Of a stretch of 64,000 bases of DNA, positions 10,143-19,286 are shown in pieces. Source of the stretch: JAGNDO01 sp963704975 (GTDB taxonomy: Bacteria; Chloroflexota; Anaerolineae; Caldilineales; Caldilineaceae). A program made the translations under genes and the position numbers. Positions within the stretch are counted from its first letter, which is position 1. Each line of letters starts with the position of its first letter. The stretch covers positions 186,001 to 250,000 of the forward strand of contig CAVPIK010000031.1 in assembly GCA_963704975.1 (NCBI GenBank), in the 5' to 3' direction. A model generated the notes under the pieces. The model searched no databases. It was not told where the DNA came from and was given only the letters and a program-made list of their open reading frames with translations.

Positions 10143-11208
10143 CCCAATCAACCGTTGTTTTTGACCCCACCGAACACCCCCACCGCCGCCGCAATCTGCT
10201 CACCGGCGAATGGGTGCTGGTCTCGCCCCACCGCACCAAGCGGCCCTGGCAGGGACAGGTGGAGAAGTCGCCGCCGGACAATCGCCCGGCCCACGATCCC
10301 ACCTGCTATCTCTGCCCTGGCAACCAGCGGGCCGGGGGCGCGGCGCAAAATGAAAACTACGCCCACACCTTTGTCTTCGAGAACGACTTCGCCGCCCTCC
10401 TCCCCGACGGGCCGACTGGGGATGTGAGCAGCAGCCCCTTCTTCCAGGCCCAGGCGGAGACCGGCACCAGCCGGGTGATCTGCTTCAGCCCTCGCCACGA
10501 CCTCACCCTGCCCCAGATGGATCCCGCGGACATCCGCCGGGTGGTGGATGTGTGGGTGGAGCAGATGGTGGAGCTGGGCGGGCGTCCCGGCATCAACTAT
10601 GTGCAGATCTTCGAGAACAAGGGCGCGGTCATGGGCTGCTCCAACCCCCACCCCCACGGCCAGATCTGGGCCAACCGCCGGGTGCCCACAGAACCGGCCA
10701 AGGAGGAGATCACCCAGCGCGCCTACTTCCAGGACAACGGCGCGCCCCTGCTGCTGGACTATCTGGCCGCGGAACTGGCCGACGGGCGAGCGCATCGTGG
10801 TGGAAAACGCCGATTGGGTGGCCCTGGTCCCCTATCTGGGCGGTCTGGCCCTTCGAGATTATGCTGCTGCCCCGGCGGGCGGTCCAGGCCCTGCCCGACC
10901 TGACCGACGGCGAGCGGGACAGCCTGGCCGACATTCTCAAGCGGCTGACCACCCGCTATGACAATCTTTTCGAGACCAGCTTCCCGTACAGCATGGGCTG
11001 GCACGGCCAGCCCACGGACGGCGGCAGCTATCCCCACTGGCAGTTGCACGCCCACTTCTATCCGCCCCTCCTGCGCTCGGCCACGGTCAAGAAGTTCATG
11101 GTCGGCTACGAAATGCTCGCCGGTCCCCAGCGGGACATCACCGCGGAGCAGGCCGCCGACCGGCTGCGGGCGGTGAGCGAGGTGCATTATCGGGAGGTTG
11201 GGGCGTAG
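10139..11208 (+). CDS. galT: Galactose-1-phosphate uridylyltransferase (two frameshifts)
   Basis: About 355 codons. Zinc ligands C56-x2-C59 lie in CYLCPGN, and the active site NPHPHGQ (His171, His173, Gln175) is the GalT histidine triad variant that carries the covalent UMP. The C-terminal half contains YWAVWPFE, matching the family. It exchanges UDP-glucose and galactose-1-phosphate in the Leloir pathway. One extra G in GACGGGCGAG (10784) and one extra C in TATCTGGGC (10836) must be removed. Coupled to the ROK kinase by ATGA. No galK or galE lies next to it. Confidence 0.9.
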
Positions 11209-11228
11209 GGATTTTGGATTTTGACAAA

Positions 11229-11265
11229 AAGAGAGGGGCGGCGATTTAATCGCCGCCCCTCTCTT
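11229..11265. terminator. Bidirectional terminator between galT and the secreted repeat protein
   Basis: Stem AAGAGAGGGGCGGCGAT / ATCGCCGCCCCTCTCTT with a 3-nt loop, flanked by A and T runs; the two genes converge here. Confidence 0.85.
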
Positions 11266-11292
11266 TAATTGTCCGTGATGGACCTGGACTGT

Positions 11293-12252
11293 TTACAGGT
11301 TGCTGTCGCTGGTGGCCGGGGCCTGGAAGTTGGTGCCGTCCGGGGCCGTGCTGTCCGGGGTGGCGCTGTCGGGGAGGCCTCGCATCCCGCCGCGGCCGCC
11401 GGGGTGACCCTTCATGCCGTCACGACCGCCGTCACGTCCGCCGGGGTGGCCCTTCATGCCGCCCTTGCCGGGGAAGTCACCGCTCTCCATCTTCTCAAGC
11501 ATGGCGTCGGCCTGCTCCTGGGTGATGTCGCCGGCCGCTACCTTCTCGGCCAGGGTGACTTTCAGGGCCTCAAGACGGGCGGCGTTGAGGGCGCTGGTGA
11601 CCGTAGCCATGTCCACGCCCTGGGTCTCAGCGATCTGGGGCAGGGTCTGGCCGGACTCCATGGCGGCTTGCAGTTCGTCCACGCTCATGTTGAGGGCCGT
11701 GGCCATAGCAGCCTGGGTGTCAGCCGGGATGTCGCTGAAATCCTGCATGCCCCGCTCTTGCCTGTCAAAGTCGCCCCGTGCGCCCTTGCCGAAGAGGTCG
11801 CCGCTTTCCATGCGTTGCAGCATGGCGTCGGCCTGCTCTTGGGTGATGTCACCGGCGGCTACCTTGTCGGCCAGTTGGGTTTTCATGGCGTCCAGTCGGG
11901 CCGCGTTCAGGGCGGTCTGCACGGTGGCCATGTCCACGCCCTGGGCCGTGGCGATCTCGGTGAGGGTCTGGCCGCCGTCAATGGCGGCTTGCAGATCGGC
12001 CACGCTCATGTTGAGGGCAGTGGCCACGGCGCTCTGGGTCTCAGCCGAGAGTTGGCTGAAGTTCTCGTCGCCGCCGCGTTCGTGACCGCCCCGTCCGCCG
12101 AAACGGTCTTGAATGCCGTTGCGGAATTGTTGAATCAGATTGGGGGTGTCCGTGGGGGTTGGGGTCTGGGCAAAGCTGACAGCGGCAAAGCTGATCACGC
12201 TCACCGCGGCAATGGCGGCGATGATGCCCGACGTTTTGATCCATTTCTTCAT
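11293..12252 (-). CDS. Secreted protein with two tandem DUF2680-like helical repeats
   Basis: 319 residues, intact. Signal peptide at 1-29 (cleavage after SFAQ), a Thr/Pro spacer, then two copies of an about 85-residue module. Each copy runs ALNMSV..LQAA...GQTL..IA..QGVDMATV..ALNAAR, then AAGDITQEQADAML..MESGD. A Gly/His/Arg-rich linker (GMKGHPGGR, repeated) and a Ser/Thr/Pro tail follow. The module resembles the helical DUF2680/ShlB-like repeats of secreted Gram-positive and Chloroflexi proteins; function unknown. The ribosome site AAGGAG is 8 nt from the ATG at 12252. The two modules are very similar and point to recent duplication. Confidence 0.75.
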   Translation of the reverse strand: MKKWIKTSGIIAAIAAVSVISFAAVSFAQTPTPTDTPNLIQQFRNGIQDRFGGRGGHERGGDENFSQLSAETQSAVATALNMSVADLQAAIDGGQTLTEIATAQGVDMATVQTALNAARLDAMKTQLADKVAAGDITQEQADAMLQRMESGDLFGKGARGDFDRQERGMQDFSDIPADTQAAMATALNMSVDELQAAMESGQTLPQIAETQGVDMATVTSALNAARLEALKVTLAEKVAAGDITQEQADAMLEKMESGDFPGKGGMKGHPGGRDGGRDGMKGHPGGRGGMRGLPDSATPDSTAPDGTNFQAPATSDSNL

Positions 12253-12452
12253 GTGGGTGTCTCCTTGGGAAACTGGGTGCCATGCCCCAACCTTGACAGT
12301 CGGGGCGGCACGGTCGATTGAGTTTTGACCTTGAACCAGCACCGGTTGAACGTTTGTTGCTGTGTGGGGTGCTGTATCACCAGTATGCCGGGAGGATGTA
12401 ATCCGGTTGTGGAGAAGATGTTTGAAGAGTGTAAATTGTGTGGCGCCTTCTT

Positions 12453-12519
12453 CATCTTCCTGGAATGGGCCAGACCATCTCGCGTGATCGGAGAGTGTGT
12501 GGCCCATTCCGGGAAGATG
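12453..12519. repeat. GGAATGGGCCA hairpin
   Basis: CATCTTCCTGGAATGGGCCA faces TGGCCCATTCCGGGAAGATG across a 27-nt loop, just after the HEAT gene stop. The same words form part of the larger hairpin at 33041-33187. Confidence 0.75.
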
Positions 12520-12533
12520 GGGGGCGGCGTGAC

Positions 12534-12932
12534 CTACCGCAGGGCTTGCGCCAGGCGGAGGGCGGCGGCAGGCGAAGCCATGTCGGCCCCCGGCCCCTTC
12601 AGCGCCGCCATCAGCTCGACGGATTTCTCTCGTACTGGAAGACTGCTATTATAGTGGAGAATGTGGTAGACGCCTTCCCGCATCCAACTGCTGCCCGAAT
12701 GGGTGGTGAGGGCGCTAAGGACGGCGGGCAGGGCGACTTGGCCCATATCGGCCAGGGCGGCGGCCGCGGCCCAGCGCACGCCAAAGGTGTCGTCGTCCAG
12801 GGTCTCCACCAGCAAGGTCACGATGTCGGGGTTGTTCTGTTCGGCCAGATAGTGCACGGCATTTTCCCTGTCCAAGGCGCTGTGGGATACGTTGGTCAGC
12901 ACTTGGCGGGCTTCTTCAACGGAGTTATACAT
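12534..12932 (-). CDS. HEAT-repeat protein
   Basis: 132 residues, intact. Helical repeats of the HEAT/PBS-lyase type are visible (FGVRWAAAAALADMG, then LPAVLSALTTH). No catalytic residues and no signal peptide, so it is probably a cytoplasmic scaffold or partner-binding protein. AAAGGAACTGTTCC before the ATG gives the ribosome site, and a near-consensus promoter lies at 13022-13050. Confidence 0.8.
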   Translation of the reverse strand: MYNSVEEARQVLTNVSHSALDRENAVHYLAEQNNPDIVTLLVETLDDDTFGVRWAAAAALADMGQVALPAVLSALTTHSGSSWMREGVYHILHYNSSLPVREKSVELMAALKGPGADMASPAAALRLAQALR

Positions 12933-13021
12933 GGAACAGTTCCTTTCTGTTTGGATTCCTCCCCCAAGGCGGGGGAAGAAGGATGGGGCCGCTACGGAGT
13001 TCGAGGGTGGTCCCTAAGTTC

Positions 13022-13050
13022 AGTGTAGACTTGTTCTCGGCCCATGTCAA
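13022..13050 (-). promoter_or_regulatory. Sigma70-type promoter of the HEAT gene
   Basis: Minus strand TTGACA (13050-13045), 17-bp spacer, TACACT (13027-13022), about 90 nt before the HEAT ATG. Confidence 0.7.
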
Positions 13051-13127
13051 TATTATTGGTGATTTTTCAGACAGTTTTACGATACTCTTCGCCCGGGCCT
13101 CTGGGCCACAATCCACCAGGAGATCCT

Positions 13128-13610
13128 ATGCAGATCCACATTTTTACCACCGGCGGCACCATCGACAAGATCTATTTTGACGCCAAGAGCGCCTTTGAGG
13201 TTGGCGATCCCCAGGTGATCGAGGTGCTGCGGGAGGCCAACGTGACCGTGGAGATCCAGGTCACCCCCCTCATGCGCAAGGACAGCCTGGACCTGACCGA
13301 CGCCGACCGGGCGCTGATTCACGCCGCCATCGCCGCCGACCCGTGCCCCCACATCGTCATCACCCACGGCACGGACAGCATGGCCGTCACCGCCCAGGCG
13401 CTCGTGGACATCCCGGACAAGACCATCGTCTTCACCGGGGCCATGCAGCCGGCCAAGTTCCGCATGACCGACGCCGTCTTCAACATCGCCAGCGCCATCA
13501 CCGCGGCCCAGACCCTGCCGCCTGGCGTCTACATCGCCATGAACGGCCAAGTCTTCGAAGCGGGCAAAGTGCGCAAGAATGTGGCCGAGAATCGGTTTGA
13601 GGCGGTGTAG
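13128..13610 (+). CDS. Single-domain asparaginase-like protein
   Basis: 160 residues, intact. It has the two threonine motifs of the L-asparaginase N-terminal domain, FTTGGTID and ITHGTDSM, but the family's C-terminal domain is absent and the stop is clean. Short proteins of this kind are known; whether they hydrolyse asparagine is unsettled. AGGAGATCCT precedes the ATG. It is immediately followed by an iterated hairpin that separates it from the convergent KimA gene. Confidence 0.75.
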   Translation: MQIHIFTTGGTIDKIYFDAKSAFEVGDPQVIEVLREANVTVEIQVTPLMRKDSLDLTDADRALIHAAIAADPCPHIVITHGTDSMAVTAQALVDIPDKTIVFTGAMQPAKFRMTDAVFNIASAITAAQTLPPGVYIAMNGQVFEAGKVRKNVAENRFEAV

Positions 13611-13611
13611 A

Positions 13612-13679
13612 GCGAGGGGCGAATGGCGAGGGGCGAGGTTGAAGTACCAAATCCTCGCCCCTCGCCATTCGCCCCTCGC
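13612..13679. repeat. Iterated hairpin, GGCGAGGGGCGA words
   Basis: A perfect 27-bp stem built from repeats of GCGAGGGGCGA (13612-13638 and 13653-13679), loop 14 nt. It lies in the gap between two convergent stops. The same words recur beside the pyrD stop (53409-53437) and beside recN (63828-63847). Confidence 0.9.
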
Positions 13680-13680
13680 A

Positions 13681-15516
13681 TCACTTCTCCAAATAAAACG
13701 GCACGTCGGTGATGATGTGGAAGCGGCCTTTCCAGTTGGCCCGGCTGTAGAGCAGGGCGACTTTTAGCCCCCAGGCGGTCTGGTTGTGGAGCAGGTGGTG
13801 CCACCATTTGGCGGGCACAAATTCGGGCAGCACCACGGTGACGTAGTCCCCCTCGGCCTGCACAAACTGGTCGATGAACTCGGAGAGGGGTTCGATCACC
13901 GAGCGATAGGGCGAGGGCAGCACGTCCAGGGTGATGTCCGGGATCACGACTTGGCAGCGGGCGATCAGCTCTGCCGTGGATTCCTCGTCCACGTCGATGG
14001 TGACCACATGCAGCTCCCCGGACAGGGCCTGGGCATAGCGAATGGCCTTGAGCACGCCCCGATGCAGACTGGCGATGGGCACGATCACCGTGTGGTGGAT
14101 GATGGGGGTGGGCCAGCGTTTACTCAGGGACAGTTGCTCGGCCACCTCGTCGTAGTGGCGATGGATGGCCCGGAAGGTGAGGACCAGCAGGGGGATCAGC
14201 AGCAGAACGATCCAGGCCCCACTTGTGAATTTTGTGGCGGCCACGATCACCCCTACCACCCCGGTGGCTATGGCCCCCACGCCGTTGATCAGCGCGCCCC
14301 GTTGCCAGCCCGGCGTGCGTAGCTTGAACCAGTGAACCACCATGCCCGTCTGATTCAGGGTGAAGGAGATGAAGACCCCCACGGCATAGAGGGGGATGAG
14401 GGCGTGGGTACGAGCCCGGAAGCCGATGATCAACAGCGCGGCCAGGCTGCCCAGCACGACGATGCCGTTGGCATAGACCAGGCGATCCCCCAGGTTGGTG
14501 AGCTGACGGGGCAGATAGCGATCCTTGGCCAGCCACATGGCCAGACGGGGAAAGTCCGAATAGCTAGTATTGGCCGCCAAGAGCAGGATCAAGGCGGTGC
14601 CCGCCTGTAAAATGTAATAGAAGACGTTTTGGCCAAAGACCGCCTTCCCCAACATGGAGATCACGGTTTGGCCTTCCTGGGGCAGGATGCCGTATTGGTT
14701 GACCAAAAAGGTGATGCCCACAAAGGTGGAGATCAGAATGCCTGCCATCCATAACAGGGTGCGACCGGCATTGTCCGACTCTGGATGGTGAAAGATGGGT
14801 ACGCCGTTGCTGATGGCTTCCACCCCGGTCATGGCCGTGCAGCCCGAGGCAAAGGCCCGCAGGATCAGGAAGAGGGTTAGCTCCGTGGAGATGGTGGGGG
14901 CCAGTTCGCCCACAGCTTCTACGGGGACTACGCCCTGAAAGATCACCCGGAACAGCCCCGTGCCGATCAGCAAGAAAATGCTGGCGATGAAGAAATAGGT
15001 GGGCACCGCAAAGACCCGACCCGACTCTTTGATCCCCCGCAGGTTGATGATGGTGACAAAGATCACCGCGGCCAGGGCGATCTCTACCCGGAATGGGTTC
15101 AATTGTGGAAGGGCCGCCACCATGGCCGCCACCCCCGCCGAGATGCTCACCGCCACGGTCAGCACATAGTCCGTGAGCAAGGCCCCGCCGGCCACCAGGG
15201 CGGGCAAGATGCCCAGGTTCTCTTTGGAGACGGTGTACGCACCACCGCCGTTGGGATAGGCGTGGATGGTCTGATAATAGGAGGTGGCGACGATGCCCAA
15301 CAGCAAAGCGATGCCCAGGGCGATGGGCCATACCAGGCTGGCAGTCATGGTTCCGGCCAGGACCAGCACAAGCAAAATTTCCTCCGTGGCATAGGCGACG
15401 GACGATAGCGCGTCCGAGGAGAGCACGGCCAGCGCTTGGATTTTGTTCAACCGCTCATGTGCGCTCTGGGCGGTGGGGAGGGGAAGCCCGATAAGTGTAC
15501 GTCGTAAGTGGGTCAA
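13681..15516 (-). CDS. kimA: KimA-type potassium importer (APC superfamily)
   Basis: About 611 residues, intact. Twelve or so membrane segments are followed by a cytoplasmic domain from about residue 460. Many stretches match B. subtilis KimA (YdaO) as I recall it: SSDALSSVAYATEEIL, YPNGGGAYTVSKENLG, SGCTAMTGVEAISN, IPLYAVGVFISFTL, HHLLHNQTAW. KimA is a proton-driven high-affinity K+ importer controlled by c-di-AMP in Firmicutes. I choose the TTG at 15516, preceded by CGAGGACTCAAC, because it aligns with the KimA N-terminus. No c-di-AMP riboswitch is recognisable upstream. Confidence 0.85.
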   Translation of the reverse strand: MTHLRRTLIGLPLPTAQSAHERLNKIQALAVLSSDALSSVAYATEEILLVLVLAGTMTASLVWPIALGIALLLGIVATSYYQTIHAYPNGGGAYTVSKENLGILPALVAGGALLTDYVLTVAVSISAGVAAMVAALPQLNPFRVEIALAAVIFVTIINLRGIKESGRVFAVPTYFFIASIFLLIGTGLFRVIFQGVVPVEAVGELAPTISTELTLFLILRAFASGCTAMTGVEAISNGVPIFHHPESDNAGRTLLWMAGILISTFVGITFLVNQYGILPQEGQTVISMLGKAVFGQNVFYYILQAGTALILLLAANTSYSDFPRLAMWLAKDRYLPRQLTNLGDRLVYANGIVVLGSLAALLIIGFRARTHALIPLYAVGVFISFTLNQTGMVVHWFKLRTPGWQRGALINGVGAIATGVVGVIVAATKFTSGAWIVLLLIPLLVLTFRAIHRHYDEVAEQLSLSKRWPTPIIHHTVIVPIASLHRGVLKAIRYAQALSGELHVVTIDVDEESTAELIARCQVVIPDITLDVLPSPYRSVIEPLSEFIDQFVQAEGDYVTVVLPEFVPAKWWHHLLHNQTAWGLKVALLYSRANWKGRFHIITDVPFYLEK

Positions 15517-15644
15517 GTTGAGTCCTCGAATCAAAGACGGATGTTGAATAGTTGACGGATCAACGTCCCCGACGCTAAATCAATGCCGAGGACGTTGGAT
15601 AAATATTTTCTTGTCTGTGGTTGTCGTGAACGCCAGTCAGCCCA

Positions 15645-17022
15645 TTACAGATCAAATCCATTCGCCCGAATCACCTCCGCGTACCAGCGTCCACTCTCTT
15701 TGATGGTGCGGGTTTGGGTCTGCGTAGTCGTTCCAGATCAGGCCAAAGCGCTGGGCGTAGCCCTCGGCCCACTCGAAGTTGTCCATGAGCGACCAGTAGA
15801 AGTAGCCGCCCAGGGGCACCCCGGCCTGGATGGCCCGATGGGCCGCGGCCAGGTGGGTGGAGAGATAGCGCTGGCGCAGATCGTCCCGCACCACGCCGTC
15901 CGCGTCCGGGCCGGTGCTGTAGCTGGCCCCATTTTCGGTGATCAGAATCTTGGGCGGATTGTATTCAAAGGCGATGCGGCTGAGCAGATGGTGCAGCCCG
16001 TCCGCGTAGTTCTCCCAGCCCATCTCGGTCCAGTTTTCCGGCGTCTCCGGCTGGGCAACCAGCACGGGCGGATCGTTGTCCGCCGCGCCGTGGTCGCGGA
16101 TGATGCCCCGGTTATAGAAGTTGATGCCCAGAAAGTCCGTGGGCGTGGCGATCACGTCCATGTCTCCGGGCTGCACAAGAGCGGCCAAACCGCCGGGCAG
16201 GAAGCCGGAGTTTGTATAGTCCGCCACGATGTCGCCGGGATAGCCCCGGTCGAAGATGGGATCCGCAAACCAGCGCACCCATTGGCCGTCCACCTTGCGT
16301 TGCAGACGGCGATCTGCCCGGCTGTTGGACGCCAGCGGCGTCCAGTTCATGTTCAGGGTGATGCCCGCCTGGGCGTCGGGCACATTGCGCCGGATCACCG
16401 GCATGGCCCAGCCGTGGGAGAGGAGCAGGTGGTGGCTGACCCGGATGGCCGTGGCCGGGTCCGAGATGCCTGGGGCATGTTCCCCGTTCCAGTGGCCGTT
16501 GAGGGTGTAGACCGCGGGCTCGTTGTGGGTGATCCAGTGCTTGACCCGATCCCCAAGGGCTTTGGTCACCACCTCCGTGTATTCCACAAAGGCTTCGGCG
16601 GTGGAGCGCACGCCAAAACCGCCCTCATCCTGCAAAGCCTGGGGCAGATCCCAGTGGAAGAGGGTGACATAAGGTGTGATTCCGGCGGCCAATAGGCCAT
16701 CCACCAGATTGCTGTAGAAGTCAATCCCCGCCTGGTTCACCTCGCCCCGGCCTTGGGGCAGGATGCGGGGCCACGAAACGGAGAAGCGGTAGGCCTGTAG
16801 CCCCATTTCCTGCATCAGCTTGATGTCATCGGCCCAGCGGTGATAGTGGTCGCAGGCCACATCCCCCGTGTCCCCGTTGTGCGTCTTGCCCGGCGTGTGG
16901 GAAAAGCGATCCCAGATCGACTCGCCCCGGCCATCCTCGTTCCACGCCCCTTCGATCTGATACGCCGCCGTGGCCGCGCCCCAGACGAAAGAGGGGGGGA
17001 AGGTTAGTTTTTCGGTCATCAT
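15645..17022 (-). CDS. GH1 beta-glucosidase (one frameshift near the C-terminus)
   Basis: About 459 codons of a TIM-barrel glycoside hydrolase family 1 enzyme. The acid/base Glu is in ITHNEPAVY and the nucleophile Glu in LITENGASY; FPPSFVWGAATAAYQIEG is the family N-terminal signature. No signal peptide, so it is cytoplasmic and acts on imported beta-glucosides or galactosides. Near 15714 one C must be removed (AAACCCGCACC), giving the expected C-terminus RTIKESGRWYAEVIRANGFD and a TAA at 15645. The start is the first of two adjacent ATGs, after AAAAAGGACAAAC. Confidence 0.9.
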
Positions 17023-17238
17023 GTTTGTCCTTTTTGGTTTATGAATAGGTCGCAACGGTATCTGTCGGCGAGGCCGGCACGCCCCGGGCTAGAGCATTAT
17101 TTCCCGGACTACCTTGTGCCAGGCTGTTCTAGCGCGGGTTAAGTGGGCCGTGTTAACCACAGATCTTGTTGACTATTGGCATAAGGCCGTATCGAAACCG
17201 CAGCGAGTCTACTGCGGACGTTCCCAATGAACTATAAG

Positions 17239-17310
17239 ATCCACGAATCGACACGAATTTGCACGAATCAAGAACAAAGATTCGTGCAGATTCGTGTCGA
17301 TTCGTGGATA
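17239..17310. repeat. Iterated hairpin, ATTCGTG words
   Basis: ATCCACGAATCGACACGAAT and its continuation to 17269 face the complement ending at 17310. The word CACGAAT(C/T) recurs three times per arm. Related copies are at 48339-48412 (degraded) and 54433-54503. The rest of the 17023-17319 gap holds nothing recognisable. Confidence 0.9.
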
Positions 17311-17319
17311 AAAAACCAA

Positions 17320-18327
17320 TTATGCGGCGGATCCCTTTTGCCGCCCCACCCATATACCCAGCAAGAAGAGGCTGCCGATCGCCCCAGCAACCATCCAGGC
17401 GGGGGCTTTTTGCTTCGGCTGGACGGGGCGAGCCGCCGGGGGCTCCGCGCCGCCCATGGCAGGCACGGCCCGGCTCATGGCCTGATCGAACAGACCAGGA
17501 TAGCGGGTGATCAGCCCCACGGTCAGGCGGTCCCACCAGGAAATGTAAACCTCCCGCTGGTTGCGGCGGATGGCGGTGAGGGTGCGATCCGCCACCTTCT
17601 CCGCGGGGACGGCCAAGCCCCGACGCGCCCGGTCAAAGAGGCCGCCCGGCTGCTTGGGGGCTTCCGGGGTGGAGGGCTGGGCCGGTTTGCGGGCCGGTGC
17701 GCCCAGGCCCCCCAGCCGACGCACGTTGCGGCTAAACTCGCTCTGGGTCAGACCGGGATAGACCGTGATCACCCGGATATTCTCCCCGGCCAGCTCGGCC
17801 CGGGCGGCCAAGCTATAGGCTCGCATGGCAAACTTGGACGCCGCATAGGTGGACGACGCGCCGTGGGGGCCAAGTTGAGGCAAGGCCATAAAACTGACGA
17901 TGCTGCCCACGTTGACAATGGCCCCGCCGCCCCGCCGCCGCAGGGCCGGGATGGCCGCCTGCATTCCCCGCACCACGCCATAGACATTCACATCAAAGAT
18001 GTAGCGCATGGTCTCTTCGGGCATGACGGCCACGGCCCCGGACGCACCCAGCCCGGCGTTGTTGATCAGGATGTCCACGCCGCCCAAAATGCGCTCGGTC
18101 CGCTCGATCATGGCCTGAACCGAGTGGCTGTCGGTCATGTCCGTGGGGATGGCCAGCACCCGCACGCCGTAATTGGCCCGCAATTGGGCAGCCAGGCGGT
18201 CGATCTTGTCCACGCTGCGGGCGGCCAGTACCACGTCGCATCCGGCCTTGGCCAACGCTTCGGCCAACGCCGCCCCGATTCCCATGCTGGCCCCGGTCAC
18301 AACAGCCACTTTGCCTTGAAATTGCAT
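17320..18327 (-). CDS. Short-chain dehydrogenase with C-terminal membrane anchor
   Basis: 335 residues, intact. Classical SDR: TGASMGIG cofactor loop, NNAG, a Ser (GSIVS) and Tyr-x3-Lys (TYAASK), then PGLTQSEF. A Pro/Gln-rich linker leads to one hydrophobic segment near the end (WMVAGAIGSLFLLGIWVG), so it is probably tethered to the membrane with its catalytic domain in the cytoplasm. The substrate is unknown; membrane SDRs of this shape often act on lipids. Monocistronic. Confidence 0.85.
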   Translation of the reverse strand: MQFQGKVAVVTGASMGIGAALAEALAKAGCDVVLAARSVDKIDRLAAQLRANYGVRVLAIPTDMTDSHSVQAMIERTERILGGVDILINNAGLGASGAVAVMPEETMRYIFDVNVYGVVRGMQAAIPALRRRGGGAIVNVGSIVSFMALPQLGPHGASSTYAASKFAMRAYSLAARAELAGENIRVITVYPGLTQSEFSRNVRRLGGLGAPARKPAQPSTPEAPKQPGGLFDRARRGLAVPAEKVADRTLTAIRRNQREVYISWWDRLTVGLITRYPGLFDQAMSRAVPAMGGAEPPAARPVQPKQKAPAWMVAGAIGSLFLLGIWVGRQKGSAA

Positions 18328-18601
18328 ACATTCACCTCGTTTTGAAAGTGTTGGGTGGTCCGTGTTGCAGGGTCCGTGTATCGTATCGAGTATCGACTAT
18401 TTTACCCAATAGGGACCACGGACCACGCAGGATGATTTGCCGAAAGAGTGTAAAAACCGTATACTGCTCGTGTTCGACCCACAGGCTTGATTGATCATCG
18501 CTTTATTGTACCATGATGGCCCCTTCTGTAACCCATCCGCTGTCAATCTGTGATTCTCGCTGATATTTGCGTATCAGCCTTGTAGAAAGAGCAAAGATTC
18601 A

Positions 18602-19285
18602 ATGTCCAATAAGACCAAATCCCGTTCTCGTAAAGGTAGTTCTTCCATTGGCCTGTGGCTGGTGGGGGGTGGATTCGCCATTGTCGCCCTGATCGTGATC
18701 CTGATCGTCTGGAGCAATAACAGAGCCATCGAGGCCAGCATCCAGATCGACGTGCCGATCGAGTGGCAAAACCGCAACGTGCTGGGAGATCCCAATGCGC
18801 CCGTGACCATTGAAGCGTGGGAAGATTTCCTCTGCCCCTCCTGTGGCCAGTGGACCAGCACCGTGGAACCCAAGTTGATCGAGGATTATATCAAAACGGG
18901 CAAAGCCAAGTTGATCTATCAATATTTCCCTCTTGACATGCACGGGCCGGGCGCCACCTTGGGCGGCATGGCCGCCGAGTGCGCCGCGGATCAGGGCGCG
19001 TTCTGGCCCTATCATGGCATCCTCTTCCAGGTGGCATCCAGCCAGGGAGCCAGTGGCTTTACCATCGAGAAGCTGATCAGCCAGGCCGATACGGCCAATT
19101 TGGACAGCAAAGAGTTTACCCAGTGCATGACCAGCCAGAAGTACCGCACCAAGATGCAGGAATCGATCAACCAAGCCACCTCATTGGGCTTGCCCGGCAC
19201 CCCGTCGATTATCGTGGATGGCCGCCTGATGGAAAATAGCTTTGATATTGCCGCCATTGGCGAGTTGATAGAGCAGGGGCAGTAA
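18602..19285 (+). CDS. Membrane-anchored DsbA-like thioredoxin-fold protein
   Basis: 227 residues, intact. A basic N-terminus and one membrane segment (about 16-38) anchor an extracytoplasmic thioredoxin fold with redox centre C78-P-S-C81 and a cis-Pro loop GTPSIIVDG. This is the DsbA/BdbD-like layout for disulfide exchange in exported proteins. The next gene starts 1 nt after its stop, so the two are likely cotranscribed. The 273-bp gap before it shows only a degraded TATCGAGTATCG word. Confidence 0.85.
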   Translation: MSNKTKSRSRKGSSSIGLWLVGGGFAIVALIVILIVWSNNRAIEASIQIDVPIEWQNRNVLGDPNAPVTIEAWEDFLCPSCGQWTSTVEPKLIEDYIKTGKAKLIYQYFPLDMHGPGATLGGMAAECAADQGAFWPYHGILFQVASSQGASGFTIEKLISQADTANLDSKEFTQCMTSQKYRTKMQESINQATSLGLPGTPSIIVDGRLMENSFDIAAIGELIEQGQ

Positions 19286-19286
19286 C

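Noticed and set aside
15517..15644. c-di-AMP (ydaO) riboswitch before kimA
   Set aside because: I could not find the conserved core elements; only an imperfect hairpin is present.
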